Origin: Simiduia agarivorans SA1 = DSM 21679
Lineage (GTDB): Bacteria; Pseudomonadota; Gammaproteobacteria; Pseudomonadales; Cellvibrionaceae
Direction: 5' to 3'
Assembly: GCF_000305785.2 (NCBI RefSeq)
Contig: NC_018868.3
Span: 2,886,001-2,950,000 of the forward strand
DNA: 64,000 nucleotides
Part shown: positions 1 through 8,814 of the stretch, piece by piece
How the letters are laid out: every line of letters starts with the position of its first letter
How positions within the stretch are numbered: the first letter of the stretch is position 1
Program-made: the position numbers and the translations under genes
The notes under the pieces: model-generated
The model's database searches: none
The model's input: only the letters and a program-made list of their open reading frames with translations
Told to the model about the DNA's origin: nothing

Positions 1-2
1 TT

Positions 3-90
3 GTACCGCACGCCAATGTGGCACTCTTTGGGCAGCTTCGCGACTATTGCTTTGGCCATAAATCCATCCGCTCGGTGTGTCAGGAGTGAT
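3..90 (+). CDS. C-terminal end of an unidentified gene (partial)
   Basis: One frame is open from the window edge to a TGA at 88-90 and gives a 28-residue tail ending SIRSVCQE. No family can be recognised from so short a piece, and the assignment rests only on the open frame and on its convergent position relative to cysQ. It could be non-coding. Confidence 0.3.
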
Positions 91-145
91 TAAGAAGTTC
101 CTTAAGCATAGTCAATGATGGCGTTGGGCAAAGACCATTTGGTTA

Positions 146-988
146 TTAGAGGTAGCGTTGCCACGGGAAGCCTATGTCGCCGATGACATAGAAGAACGGG
201 TTCAGAATATCGGCCTTTTGATTGTACCGTAGCACCCGGAAATCCGTGTCGACAACCGCGCCGCCTGCGGCCTCCACAATGGCCTGTGCGGCGGCGGTAT
301 CCCACTCGCTGGTGAGTGCCAGGCGCGGGTAGAGATCGGCGCTGCCGTCGGCCACCAGGCACAGCTTGAGCGACGAGCCCATGTTGTCAGTGGCCACCGG
401 CCGCTGGGTTGCGCGACTGAGTTTATCCATCAGGCTTTGCACAGCGTCCGCGCCATGGTTGCGAGACGCCACCAGGGTAATAGGCTCACCTTGTGAAAGT
501 GCTGCGTCGACTTTGCGGGTGCTGATAGTGGCCAATTCGCCGTCGCGCAAACGGTAACTGCCGTGACCATTGGCACCATAGTAAAGCCAGTTTTTGACCG
601 GCACATAAACCATGCCCAGTACCGGCGCCCCTTCATCAATCAAGGCAATGTTGACCGTGAATTCGCCATTGCGATTGATGAATTCCTTGGTACCATCGAG
701 CGGGTCGATCAGCCAGTAGCGGTGCCATTGGCCACGGGTTTCGTAATCGGGAATGTGCGATTCTTCCGACAGTACCGGGACGCCCGGCAACAAGGGTGTG
801 AGGCCTGCCACCAGAATATCGTGCGCTGCGAGGTCCGCCTGGGTAATGGGTGACTGATCGGCCTTATGATCCACCGCAACTGATTCCGGGGCATTGTAGA
901 CAGCCAGAATGGCATCGCCTGCGTCGCGCGCGATGGCTTCCAATGCCTGAAAAAGTGACTGGATTTGTTCGGAATTGAATACTGACAC
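146..988 (-). CDS. cysQ: 3'(2'),5'-bisphosphate nucleotidase CysQ
   Basis: Predicted Mg-dependent phosphatase of the inositol-monophosphatase superfamily. It removes the 3' phosphate from PAP (and PAPS), recycling the by-product of sulfate assimilation in the cytoplasm or at the inner membrane face. The 280-residue protein has the metal-binding SEES at 74-77, the DPLDGTKEF signature at 95-103 and a C-terminal WDTAAAQAIVEAAGG segment near 230, all typical of CysQ. It is slightly longer than the E. coli protein (about 246 aa), mostly at the ends. It is divergent from the diguanylate cyclase gene with about 60 bp between them. Confidence 0.93.
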   Translation of the reverse strand: MSVFNSEQIQSLFQALEAIARDAGDAILAVYNAPESVAVDHKADQSPITQADLAAHDILVAGLTPLLPGVPVLSEESHIPDYETRGQWHRYWLIDPLDGTKEFINRNGEFTVNIALIDEGAPVLGMVYVPVKNWLYYGANGHGSYRLRDGELATISTRKVDAALSQGEPITLVASRNHGADAVQSLMDKLSRATQRPVATDNMGSSLKLCLVADGSADLYPRLALTSEWDTAAAQAIVEAAGGAVVDTDFRVLRYNQKADILNPFFYVIGDIGFPWQRYL

Positions 989-1047
989 GGCGGGCTCCTT
1001 AGCTTTGTCGTCTATTCTAAAGCAAAGCTCCGTTGCTGAAGAAAAAA

Positions 1048-2268
1048 ATGATCGAATGGTTTGCCGGGTTGCCGGTGCGCACCAAACTCAAAGCCCTGGT
1101 GGCGGGAACCCTGGCACTGGCATTGTTGATGTCCGGGGTGGTGTTTGTGTCCTACGATCGCGCCCGCCAGCTGGACGATACCGTCTCTGCAATGGAGGCT
1201 CTGGCGCAGGTGACGGCCCAGCGCTCACAGGCGGCGCTGGCATTCAACGACAGCCGGCGCGCGCTGGAAAACCTCCAGGGTCTGACGCCGGTTCGGGATA
1301 TTGTGTCTGCCTGTGCCTATAGCGAACGGATTGCCGAGCCGCTGGCCCAGTGGACCAGAAATGACACCAGTGTGTCCGTTTGCTTAAGCGCGCCCGGGCA
1401 AGAGATCAGTGTAGATGGCTTTGTGGTCGCGGTGGCTGTGCAATCGCCCACCGGTGTGTTGGGCGTCCTGACACTGGCGGGGAGCTATCAGTCGCTGGAC
1501 CAGCGGCTGCGCTATCTGGTGCTGAGTTTGCTGGCCATCGGCAGTGCCTGCGTGGTGCTGGCGCTGTGGATGACCCGGCCGTTCCAGCGGATGCTGTATC
1601 GGCCCATTGTCGAACTGGCCTCGGTTGCCCGGCAGGTGGAAAAGGGAGCCGATTTTCAGGTCAGGGCGGTCAAGCTCAGTACCGATGAAGTGGGCGAGGC
1701 CGTCGATGCGTTCAACGCCATGTTGTTGCGGTTGGAAGAAGACAAGCAGGCGCTGGAAAAACTGGCCTATTACGACACCCTGACGGGGTTGCCCAACCGC
1801 CGCCTGTTCATGGAAAAACTGGCGCGCGCCATCGCCCACAGTCGCATGCATGATCTCGCGTTCGGGTTGATTTTCATCGATCTCGACAATTTCAAATGGG
1901 TCAACGATACCCTCGGTCACGACCGCGGCGACTGGCTGCTGAAAGTGGTGGCAGAACGCACGCGCAGCGCGGTGCGCGATATGGATACGGTGGCCCGTTT
2001 AGGCGGCGATGAATTCACGGTCATACTGCTGGAGTTGACAGATCAGGCCCAGGGCGAGCAGCTGTGCCAGGCCATTCTCGACGCGTTGAAACCACCGGTC
2101 ATGCTGGGTAATCACAGCCATCAGGCGGGGGCCAGTCTGGGTCTGGCCGTGTGCGATGGCTACTCGGTCTCCATTGACGGCGCCTTGAAGCAGGCTGATC
2201 TGGCCGTTTACGACGCCAAGGCAGCGGGCAAAAATACCTACCGTGTCTATCAGCGGGGACCGGATTGA
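1048..2268 (+). CDS. membrane-bound diguanylate cyclase (sensor-HAMP-GGDEF)
   Basis: Makes cyclic di-GMP from two GTP. The protein has a TM helix near 19-39, a periplasmic sensor of about 120 residues with three cysteines, a second TM near 158-178, a HAMP linker and a C-terminal GGDEF domain. The active-site GGDEF is intact, and RDMD five residues upstream fits the RxxD inhibitory I-site, so product inhibition is likely. A TTG at 1033 would add five residues. ATG 1048 is preferred, although its ribosome-binding site is weak. The signal sensed cannot be deduced. Confidence 0.88.
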   Translation: MIEWFAGLPVRTKLKALVAGTLALALLMSGVVFVSYDRARQLDDTVSAMEALAQVTAQRSQAALAFNDSRRALENLQGLTPVRDIVSACAYSERIAEPLAQWTRNDTSVSVCLSAPGQEISVDGFVVAVAVQSPTGVLGVLTLAGSYQSLDQRLRYLVLSLLAIGSACVVLALWMTRPFQRMLYRPIVELASVARQVEKGADFQVRAVKLSTDEVGEAVDAFNAMLLRLEEDKQALEKLAYYDTLTGLPNRRLFMEKLARAIAHSRMHDLAFGLIFIDLDNFKWVNDTLGHDRGDWLLKVVAERTRSAVRDMDTVARLGGDEFTVILLELTDQAQGEQLCQAILDALKPPVMLGNHSHQAGASLGLAVCDGYSVSIDGALKQADLAVYDAKAAGKNTYRVYQRGPD

Positions 2269-2323
2269 GGTTTGCCCCTTTGCACAAGCACCTTACAATG
2301 AGGCTTTTTTTGCAGGACATTGC

Positions 2324-3013
2324 ATGAACACCCCGCGCCTAGACTGGCACGCCATTGATACCGTTTTGCTGGATATGGACGGCACGCTACTGGACCTCCA
2401 TTTCGATAATCATTTCTGGCTTACTCACCTGCCCCGGCGCTACGCCGAACTGAAGGGGCTGGAGCTGGCGCATGCGCGCGAGCACCTGATGGAGATGATC
2501 AAGGGGCATGAAGGCACGCTCAACTGGTATTGCCTGGAGTTCTGGTCGGAGGCGCTGGCGGTGGATATCCGCGCGCTCAAGGAGGAGGTGAAACACAAAA
2601 TCTGCATGCGTCCGCATGTGGAACAGTTTCTCACCCTGCTGCGCAAGCTGGGCAAGAAAGTGATCCTCATAACCAATGCGCACCCGCAGAGCCTGTCGCT
2701 CAAATTGGAAGTGACCGCCTTGGACCGCTGGTTGGACGTGGTGATTTCGTCCCACGAATTCCGGGAGCCGAAGGAAGCGCAGGCATTCTGGCACGCGCTG
2801 GTATTGCGCGAACATTTCGACCCGGCCCGGGCACTGTTTGTGGACGATACGGTGCGCATCCTGGATTCGGCCAGAACCTTCGGCATCGGCCATCTGTTGT
2901 CGATTCATCAGCCCGACAGCCAGACTCCGCGCACAGTAGACGCCTACCCTGCCATTCATCATTTTGATGAGCTGCTGCCGGATCTGACCGCGATGGTGGC
3001 GAGCCGTGGATAA
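2324..3013 (+). CDS. yrfG: HAD-family GMP/IMP nucleotidase YrfG-like
   Basis: HAD-superfamily hydrolase of 229 aa. Motif I is LLDMDGTLLDLHFDN near 20-34, motif II is the LITNA stretch near 115 and motif IV is FVDDTVRILDSA near 175-186. E. coli YrfG dephosphorylates GMP and IMP, and the same order yrfG-hslR-hslO-pckA is found here, which supports orthology. An in-frame upstream extension to 2243 overlaps the preceding gene and is unlikely. ATG 2324 is followed by a typical N-terminus. The stop overlaps the hslR start, indicating translational coupling. Confidence 0.85.
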   Translation: MNTPRLDWHAIDTVLLDMDGTLLDLHFDNHFWLTHLPRRYAELKGLELAHAREHLMEMIKGHEGTLNWYCLEFWSEALAVDIRALKEEVKHKICMRPHVEQFLTLLRKLGKKVILITNAHPQSLSLKLEVTALDRWLDVVISSHEFREPKEAQAFWHALVLREHFDPARALFVDDTVRILDSARTFGIGHLLSIHQPDSQTPRTVDAYPAIHHFDELLPDLTAMVASRG

Positions 3014-3401
3014 ACTGAGGCTGGATAAATGGTTGTGGGCCGCACGCTTTTTCAAAACCCGCAGTCTGGCCAAGGGCGCGATTGAAGGTGGCAAGGTCAA
3101 GGTGGACGGCGACCGGCCCAAGGTCAGTAAGGAAATCGCCGTGGGCAACCTGCTCACCATCCGGCGCGGGTTTGACGAGGAGGAGGTTGAGGTACTGGCG
3201 TTGTCGGATCAGCGCCGGGGCGCACCGGAGGCCCGCTTGCTGTATCGCGAAACCGAGGCCAGCCTGGCCGCGCGCGAGGGTAATGCCGCGGCCCGCAAGG
3301 CGATGGCGGGCGAAGTGCACACGGAAGGGCGCCCCAGCAAGAAGCAGCGCCGGCAGATCCATCGCTTTGTCCGGCGCGTGATCGATGAAGACGAGAGTTA
3401 G
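3006..3401 (+). CDS. hslR: heat-shock protein 15 (ribosome-associated, S4 domain)
   Basis: Hsp15 binds free 50S subunits carrying a stalled nascent chain-tRNA and helps recycle them. The 131-residue protein opens with the S4 RNA-binding fold (RLDKWLWAARFFKTRS..., then GGKVKVDG) and ends in a basic tail (PSKKQRRQIHRFVRR), as in E. coli HslR. It starts at GTG 3006 inside the last codons of yrfG (8-bp overlap). Its operon position directly before hslO matches the conserved heat-shock arrangement. Confidence 0.93.
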   Translation: MDKLRLDKWLWAARFFKTRSLAKGAIEGGKVKVDGDRPKVSKEIAVGNLLTIRRGFDEEEVEVLALSDQRRGAPEARLLYRETEASLAAREGNAAARKAMAGEVHTEGRPSKKQRRQIHRFVRRVIDEDES

Positions 3402-3476
3402 GTGTTGTCCTGCCCGCTATACTGAAAGACCCGAGCGCGGGTGTTAAAATCCCGCCTTTTTGCCGTGGAAGCTTTC

Positions 3477-4376
3477 ATGTCTGATACGCCCAAGACCTCC
3501 TCCGACGACAGTCTGAGTCGCTTTATTTTTGACGGTGCCGATATCCGCGGCGAAATCGTCACCCTTGCCGACAGTTACGCGGCCGTGCTGGCGAACAATC
3601 CAGCACCGGCGGCGGTACAACAGCTGCTGGGTGAATTCCTGGCCGCCGCGGCCTTGCTTTCCTCTACGCTCAAATTTGACGGCATCATTACCCTGCAGGC
3701 TCAGGGCGACGGGCCTGTGCCGGTCATTATGGCCGAATGCAATCATCACCACGGCCTGCGTGGCACCGTCCGCCCGCCCGAGGCCGGATTCAGCGACGGG
3801 CTTACCGGTGACCTGGGCGATCTGATTGGCCAGGGGGTGCTCGCCATTACCATCGACCCCGACAAAGGCGAGCGTTACCAGGGGGTGGTGCCCTTGGACA
3901 AGCCCACGCTGGCCGCCTGTCTGGAAGCCTATTTTGCCCAAAGCGAACAGTTAGGCACCCGGATCTGGCTCGAGGCTGATCAGGGGCGCGCAGCCGGACT
4001 GCTCATACAGGCGTTGCCCACCCAGCTGGCAGCAAGTATTGAGGACAATCAGGCGCAATGGGACACAGTTATTGCGCTCGCAACTACTGTAACTCAAAAT
4101 GAATTGTTGTCGCTTGACCATTCATCTAATTTATACAGGTTATTTAATGAAATGCAGGTTCGGGTGTTTGAACCGGCCACCCTGCAGTTCCAATGCACTT
4201 GTTCCGAACAGCGCAGTCTTTCTGCGCTGGCGCAGATTGGCCGCGAAGAATGTGAAGAAATCCTTTCAGAACAAGGGGTTATCAACATAGACTGCCAGTT
4301 CTGTAACCAGCATTACGCATTCGGCGCGGCTCAGATCCGGGCCCTGTTCGAAGATTCACCCCCCACAATGCACTGA
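3477..4376 (+). CDS. hslO: redox-regulated holdase chaperone Hsp33
   Basis: Hsp33 is a cytosolic holdase switched on by oxidative stress when its zinc-binding cysteines form disulfides. The 299-residue protein has the usual N-terminal substrate-binding domain and a C-terminal redox switch with CTC near 239 and CQFC near 272, i.e. the CxC-x(n)-CxxC zinc site. ATG 3477 is chosen because the upstream in-frame extension (from 3441) lies in the intergenic region. It is the third gene of the yrfG-hslR-hslO cluster. Confidence 0.95.
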   Translation: MSDTPKTSSDDSLSRFIFDGADIRGEIVTLADSYAAVLANNPAPAAVQQLLGEFLAAAALLSSTLKFDGIITLQAQGDGPVPVIMAECNHHHGLRGTVRPPEAGFSDGLTGDLGDLIGQGVLAITIDPDKGERYQGVVPLDKPTLAACLEAYFAQSEQLGTRIWLEADQGRAAGLLIQALPTQLAASIEDNQAQWDTVIALATTVTQNELLSLDHSSNLYRLFNEMQVRVFEPATLQFQCTCSEQRSLSALAQIGREECEEILSEQGVINIDCQFCNQHYAFGAAQIRALFEDSPPTMH

Positions 4377-4440
4377 TCTGCCAAAACATAGATTCAGTTA
4401 TTCCCTGTGGGGGTGCTATCGCCCCCGTGAATGAAGTCTG

Positions 4441-4447
4441 TCATAAT
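4441..4447 (+). promoter_or_regulatory. candidate -10 box before the structured RNA
   Basis: TCATAAT lies directly before the GC-rich 5' strand of the structured RNA at 4448 and would start transcription about 6 nt downstream. No convincing -35 box is visible at the usual spacing, so this is a modest call. Confidence 0.35.
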
Positions 4448-4676
4448 GCGCGCCCTTACAAGGGTGCTGTAGCCCTTTGAAAGCGACTCTGGCCCTGACA
4501 TCTTCGGGGTAATGCGCTAGACCTGATTACAGGCATTGCTCCCACGAGGAGCCGCATTGAATGCACGGCCAGTGCAGGAGAGAGTTTCATAACACCCGTT
4601 TGAGCGGGGCGCCGGACCACCGGTACGCCTGACCCGGAATGCCGGGCCAAGGCAATGCTTGCAGATTAGGGCGCGC
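4448..4676 (+). ncRNA. highly structured RNA or leader upstream of pckA, family unknown
   Basis: The 350-bp gap between hslO and pckA has no credible ORF but folds strongly. A perfect 9-bp closing stem pairs 4448-4456 (GCGCGCCCT) with 4668-4676 (AGGGCGCGC). Inside are several hairpins, including AAGGG/CCCTT at about 4459-4478, CCTG-atta-CAGG, GCTCC/GGAGC, CCGG-acca-CCGG and CCCGG-aatg-CCGGG. It does not match the conserved cores of 6S, 4.5S, tmRNA, RNase P or the common riboswitches that I can recall. It may be an independent small RNA or a cis-regulatory leader of pckA. Confidence 0.5.
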
Positions 4677-4728
4677 CCACAAGGCTGCGCTGCAGTTTTA
4701 ACGCATGTACGCTGACAGGACGAGAGAA

Positions 4729-6279
4729 ATGACCCAAGCTTCTGCGACCGTTTATACGGATCTGAGCTCTGCGCAACTGATTGAAGAAGCGCTGAAACGC
4801 GGCGAAGGCCGCCTGACCAATACCGGCGCTCTGCTGGCCGTTACCGGTGAACGCACTGGCCGGTCCCCAGCCGATCGCTTTATCGTTAAAGAACCCACCA
4901 CCGAATCCGCCATTGACTGGGGCAGCGTCAACCGCCCGTTCGATGCCGCTAAATTCGACGCCCTCTGGGCGCGGGTGGAAGATTACATTGGCGGCCGCGA
5001 TCGCTTCGTATCGCACCTGTCAGTGGGTGAGGATGCCGAGCACTACATTCCGGTTAAAGTCACCACCGAGACTGCCTGGCACAACCTGTTTGCCCGCAAC
5101 ATGTTCATTCGTCATCAGCCCCACAACCCCAAGGGCAAGGACGAGTGGCAGATTCTGCACGCGGCCAACTTTGTGTGTGAGCCCGAGCGCGATGGCACCA
5201 ATTCCGAAGGCATTGTGTGCATCAACTTCGCCGCCAAAAAAGTACTGCTGGCCGGCATGAAGTACGCGGGCGAAATGAAAAAATCCATGTTCTCTGTGCA
5301 GAACTTCCTGTTGCCTGCTGCCGACGTGATGCCTATGCATTGCTCGGCCAACGTGGGCAAAGACGGCGACACCTGCCTGTTCTTCGGTTTGTCAGGCACC
5401 GGTAAAACCACCCTCTCAGCCGACCCCGATCGCTACCTGATCGGCGACGACGAGCACGGCTGGGCCAAGGGCGCCGTATTCAATATGGAAGGTGGTTGCT
5501 ACGCCAAGACCATCGACCTGTCACAGAAGAACGAGCCCGTGATCTGGGACGCCATCCGTTTCGGTGCCATTGTTGAAAACGTGGTGGTGAACGACGCGCG
5601 CGTGGCTGATTACTGCGACACCAGTCTGACCGAAAACGGCCGTTGTTCTTACCCGCTGGAGCATGTTGAGCTGCGCGTGGAAGAAAACCGCGCGGGCGAG
5701 CCGAAGAACGTGATCTTCCTGACCTGTGACGTGACCGGCGTGTTGCCACCCGTGTCTATCTTGTCCAAGGAAGCGGCCGCTTACCACTTCCTGTCCGGCT
5801 ACACTGCGCGTGTAGGCTCTACCGAGCTGGGTGCGGAAGCCGGTATCAACCCCACTTTCTCCACCTGTTTCGGTGCGCCGTTCATGCCGCGTCCAGCGCG
5901 TGAATACGCCGAGCTACTGATGAAGCGCATTGAAGACTTCGGCGCTAAGGTTTACCTGGTCAACACCGGTTGGACCGGTGGTGCCGGCGGTGCCAACGGC
6001 ACCGGTAGCCGCTTCCCGATCCCGGTGACCCGCGCTGTAGTAGCGGCAATCCAGAATGGTTCGCTCGAGGGTGTGGCGACCGAGCACCTGGACGCGCTCA
6101 ATCTGGATATTCCGGTGAAAGTGGCGGGTGTGGACGATAAGTACCTGAATCCACGCAAAGCCTGGAACAATGAAGCCGCCTACGATGAGCAAGCGGCTAA
6201 GTTGGCAGGACTGTTCGCGAAAAACATCAAGAAGTTTGCGGTATCGGCTGACATAGAAGCAGCAGGACCCAAAGCATAA
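4729..6279 (+). CDS. pckA: phosphoenolpyruvate carboxykinase (ATP)
   Basis: Converts oxaloacetate and ATP to PEP, CO2 and ADP, the first committed step of gluconeogenesis. The 516-residue protein has the PEPCK-specific P-loop [14 protein letters not shown] and the metal and ATP site GDDEHGW shortly after, which define the ATP-dependent class. ATG 4729 is chosen because a purine-rich AGGACGAGAG precedes it. ATG 4705 would add eight residues. A long structured leader precedes the gene and a strong terminator follows it, so it is probably monocistronic. Confidence 0.96.
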   Translation: MTQASATVYTDLSSAQLIEEALKRGEGRLTNTGALLAVTGERTGRSPADRFIVKEPTTESAIDWGSVNRPFDAAKFDALWARVEDYIGGRDRFVSHLSVGEDAEHYIPVKVTTETAWHNLFARNMFIRHQPHNPKGKDEWQILHAANFVCEPERDGTNSEGIVCINFAAKKVLLAGMKYAGEMKKSMFSVQNFLLPAADVMPMHCSANVGKDGDTCLFFGLSGTGKTTLSADPDRYLIGDDEHGWAKGAVFNMEGGCYAKTIDLSQKNEPVIWDAIRFGAIVENVVVNDARVADYCDTSLTENGRCSYPLEHVELRVEENRAGEPKNVIFLTCDVTGVLPPVSILSKEAAAYHFLSGYTARVGSTELGAEAGINPTFSTCFGAPFMPRPAREYAELLMKRIEDFGAKVYLVNTGWTGGAGGANGTGSRFPIPVTRAVVAAIQNGSLEGVATEHLDALNLDIPVKVAGVDDKYLNPRKAWNNEAAYDEQAAKLAGLFAKNIKKFAVSADIEAAGPKA

Positions 6280-6315
6280 GGCGGAATTTGTCTGCCAAGC
6301 GGTGCAAAACAAACG

Positions 6316-6340
6316 GGGCGGCCAATAGGCCGCCCTTTTT
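6316..6340 (+). terminator. rho-independent terminator of pckA
   Basis: Perfect 8-bp stem GGGCGGCC / GGCCGCCC with an AATA loop, followed by five T residues. Confidence 0.9.
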
Positions 6341-6367
6341 GTTGGTGTTGGTTCAATGAAGGGTGTT

Positions 6368-7390
6368 TCAGATTTTGCCCATTTTGTTGTGTTGGGAAAA
6401 ATATTGCATGCCGGCTTTCTCCAGACTGCGATAAACCGAGCCGGGCAATTGCAGCAAGCAAGCGCAAGCGAGTGTGATCAGCGTGCGACCAGGTTCTTCC
6501 TTGAGAATGCGCTTGTCAGTTTTAAGCGCGTCCACTACCAGCTTGAGTGCTTGTTGCTTATTGCCCGATTGCACGGCACGGCGCGCCAGATAACGCAATT
6601 GGTAAGCGCGCGCCAGGCTGCCCCACTGTTGGAAGAATGCAGGGTTGAGTGCGCGGTTTTTTTCGATGCACAGTTCCCATGCGGCGTACTGCTTTTCCAG
6701 ATTGGCGGATAATCCGCTGGCGTTAACGCGATAGTAGGTCAGGCCTTCACGTAGCCCCTCGAATTTGCAGCCGGTACTCAGCGCCAATCGCAACCAATAT
6801 TCAATGTCTTCGGATTGGCGCAGGGATTCATCAAAATAGGTCATCCGGTAGTGGTCGCCAAAATCGGTTTTGCGTCCGGTTTTGATCAGCAAGCTGCGCC
6901 GGATTACCGGGGCAGAACCGTTGCCGATTGGGTTGCGGCAAAAAATATCTTTGACGCTGATATTTTTCACTTTTGGGTGCTGGCCAATACCAAGTTCGAC
7001 ACCCTGTTCGTCCACAAACAGACTGGCGCTGTAGCTGCAACCGAGCTTCGGATCCGTGCGGAAGTGTTCAATGTGGCGATACAGTTTTTCCGGGTGCCAG
7101 TAATCATCAGAATCCAGAAACGCCACATAGAGTCCATTACTGTGGCCGATGCCGGTGTTGCGTGCGCCGGCGAGGCCGCGGTTTTTCTGATGCACATAAC
7201 GAATCCGTGGATCGTTAAAACGGCTCACAATCTCTGCGGTTGAGTCGGTGCTGCCGTCGTCCACACAAATCAATTCAAAGTGCGGATAGCTCTGTTCGAG
7301 CACGGAGGTGATGGCCTGCTCAACGTAAGCTTCTACGTTATACATGGGCATGACCACAGAAAATACGGGTTTGAATAGTGCATTTGTCAT
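6368..7390 (-). CDS. family 2 glycosyltransferase
   Basis: GT-A-fold inverting glycosyltransferase expected to add a sugar to a lipid-linked polysaccharide repeat at the cytoplasmic membrane face. The N-terminal 110 residues have the family signature: SVVMPMYNVE, then VDDGSTDST near 43-51 and the nucleotide-sugar/metal DSDD at 93-96. The C-terminal half is helical and specific to this protein, so the sugar cannot be predicted. It lies one base after the flippase gene on the same strand and is probably cotranscribed from the sigma54 promoter at 8692-8707. Confidence 0.88.
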   Translation of the reverse strand: MTNALFKPVFSVVMPMYNVEAYVEQAITSVLEQSYPHFELICVDDGSTDSTAEIVSRFNDPRIRYVHQKNRGLAGARNTGIGHSNGLYVAFLDSDDYWHPEKLYRHIEHFRTDPKLGCSYSASLFVDEQGVELGIGQHPKVKNISVKDIFCRNPIGNGSAPVIRRSLLIKTGRKTDFGDHYRMTYFDESLRQSEDIEYWLRLALSTGCKFEGLREGLTYYRVNASGLSANLEKQYAAWELCIEKNRALNPAFFQQWGSLARAYQLRYLARRAVQSGNKQQALKLVVDALKTDKRILKEEPGRTLITLACACLLQLPGSVYRSLEKAGMQYFSQHNKMGKI

Positions 7391-7391
7391 T

Positions 7392-8660
7392 TCAATAATC
7401 CTCTGAACGAATTTTTTTCCAGATATAAATAACCGGAATCAGCCAGCTGACGCTGGTGAATGCCACCAACTGAGCCATTGAGGTGGGATCAGTGGGCGCG
7501 AACAACATCAATGACGCGGCCATGAGAATCAGGCAGAAGCTCGCGGCCAATAATTCCAGTGCCGGTTGATTTCTTATGCGCAACAGCATGCCGGTTGCAT
7601 CGATAAACAGCGCCGGTATGGCAGTGGTGCACAGCAACATGACCAGCGGTACCGCCGCCGACCAACGGTCGCCGAACAGGATGTACAGATACACCGGTAC
7701 CGCCAGAATCTGCAGCAGGAACAGCAACGCAATGGCCCGACTGACCGACTGCAACTTGGCATGCGCCAAGACGGCAGATTGCTGGCGGTATTGCTCTGCG
7801 AGATAGGGCGCCAGCCCTCCGAGAAACGCATTGGTGAGCGATTGGCCCAGGCCGACACCGGCATTCTTGGCGAAACTATAGAGACCAAAAAATTCCGGGC
7901 TCAGTAATTTGCCGGCAATGATCAGGTCGGCCTGGAAGCGCCCGAGTCGTACTAATTCAGTGCCGAACACCTTGCCGGAAAAAATGGCGGTGCGGATAAA
8001 TTCGGTGCCGTTACACCGGGTCAACGTCCTCAACGACAAACTTGGAAAGCGCATGAAAACCAACACCCACACCGCGGCAGCAATAATTTTTGCATAGATG
8101 ACCGAGGCTACATCGAGGCCGCCGATCAACAGGCCGATGGTGGCCAAGTTGTCGGCGCTGATGCTCAGGCTGGACGCCAGCGCGTAGGATTTCATGGCGT
8201 TGGACCGTTGCAGTAAAAATACGCGCACCGAGACCAGGGGATACAACAGGTAGGTGAGGCTCGCGAGTTGCAGCAGCGGCGCCAATTCGGGCCGCTCGTA
8301 AAACGCCGCCAGCAGCGGCGCGATCCACCATTGCACAGCAATCATGACCAGACTCAATAACCACTGCTGCTGCCACGCCGCTGCGGCCACGGTGGGGAGC
8401 TCCTGCTCACTGCATTGAATCACCAGGGCACCGCCGCCGGCGCGGGTAAATACGCGCAGCAGTTCCAGCCACATCAACGACAGCGCTGCGAGTCCATAGG
8501 CCTCGGTGGTGAGCAACGCGGCCATCGCAATCACAGTGCCGATCCGGCTTACCTTGGCGATGGCCTCGGCAATGACCATCCAGCGGGTGTTGCACAGCAG
8601 ACGATTGGCCGCGAACAGGGTGCGGAGCTTGTCGCTGGTGCGGATGATGGCTGGGTACAT
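7392..8660 (-). CDS. polysaccharide flippase (Wzx/MOP family)
   Basis: Multi-spanning membrane protein of 422 aa with about 12 hydrophobic segments, resembling the MOP-superfamily lipopolysaccharide/O-antigen flippases that move undecaprenyl-linked repeat units to the periplasm. ATG 8660 has a good ribosome-binding site (TGGAG). A TTG at 8672 would add four residues. It is the first gene of a two-gene unit with the downstream glycosyltransferase and is separate from, but next to, the main EPS operon. A near-consensus -24/-12 promoter lies about 32 bp upstream of the start. Confidence 0.8.
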   Translation of the reverse strand: MYPAIIRTSDKLRTLFAANRLLCNTRWMVIAEAIAKVSRIGTVIAMAALLTTEAYGLAALSLMWLELLRVFTRAGGGALVIQCSEQELPTVAAAAWQQQWLLSLVMIAVQWWIAPLLAAFYERPELAPLLQLASLTYLLYPLVSVRVFLLQRSNAMKSYALASSLSISADNLATIGLLIGGLDVASVIYAKIIAAAVWVLVFMRFPSLSLRTLTRCNGTEFIRTAIFSGKVFGTELVRLGRFQADLIIAGKLLSPEFFGLYSFAKNAGVGLGQSLTNAFLGGLAPYLAEQYRQQSAVLAHAKLQSVSRAIALLFLLQILAVPVYLYILFGDRWSAAVPLVMLLCTTAIPALFIDATGMLLRIRNQPALELLAASFCLILMAASLMLFAPTDPTSMAQLVAFTSVSWLIPVIYIWKKIRSEDY

Positions 8661-8691
8661 GGTTAACTCCAATGAGAATTAACCCGTGTTT

Positions 8692-8707
8692 TGCAGGAAG
8701 CGTGCCG
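8692..8707 (-). promoter_or_regulatory. sigma54 (-24/-12) promoter of the flippase unit
   Basis: Read on the minus strand, CGGCACGCTTCCTGCA matches the sigma54 consensus TGGCACGN4TTGCA at all but two fixed positions, with the invariant GG and GC correctly spaced. It is placed to transcribe the flippase (start 8660). Confidence 0.7.
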
Positions 8708-8772
8708 GAATCAGTCAAGGCCCGGTCTGGCGGGCATCAGCGCATGGCTGTGCGCGGAAATGCGAGGGTTTT

Positions 8773-8786
8773 TTGCAATTTGCAAT
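8773..8786. promoter_or_regulatory. candidate activator site upstream of the flippase promoter
   Basis: TTGCAATTTGCAAT lies about 70 bp upstream of the minus-strand sigma54 promoter and resembles the 13-mer TGCAATCTGCAAA found upstream of two other EPS promoters. It may be bound by the neighbouring response regulator. Confidence 0.4.
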
Positions 8787-8814
8787 GCAATTGGCGTGGC
8801 GCAAACCGGCGGTA

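Noticed and set aside
1384..1920. 178-aa antisense frame inside the diguanylate cyclase gene
   Set aside because: Shadow of a GC-rich gene: His/Gln/Arg-rich and no recognisable domain.
4448..4676. 6S RNA, RNase P, tmRNA, cobalamin or glycine riboswitch
   Set aside because: Conserved core sequences of these families were looked for by eye and not found. The structure is clear but the family is not.
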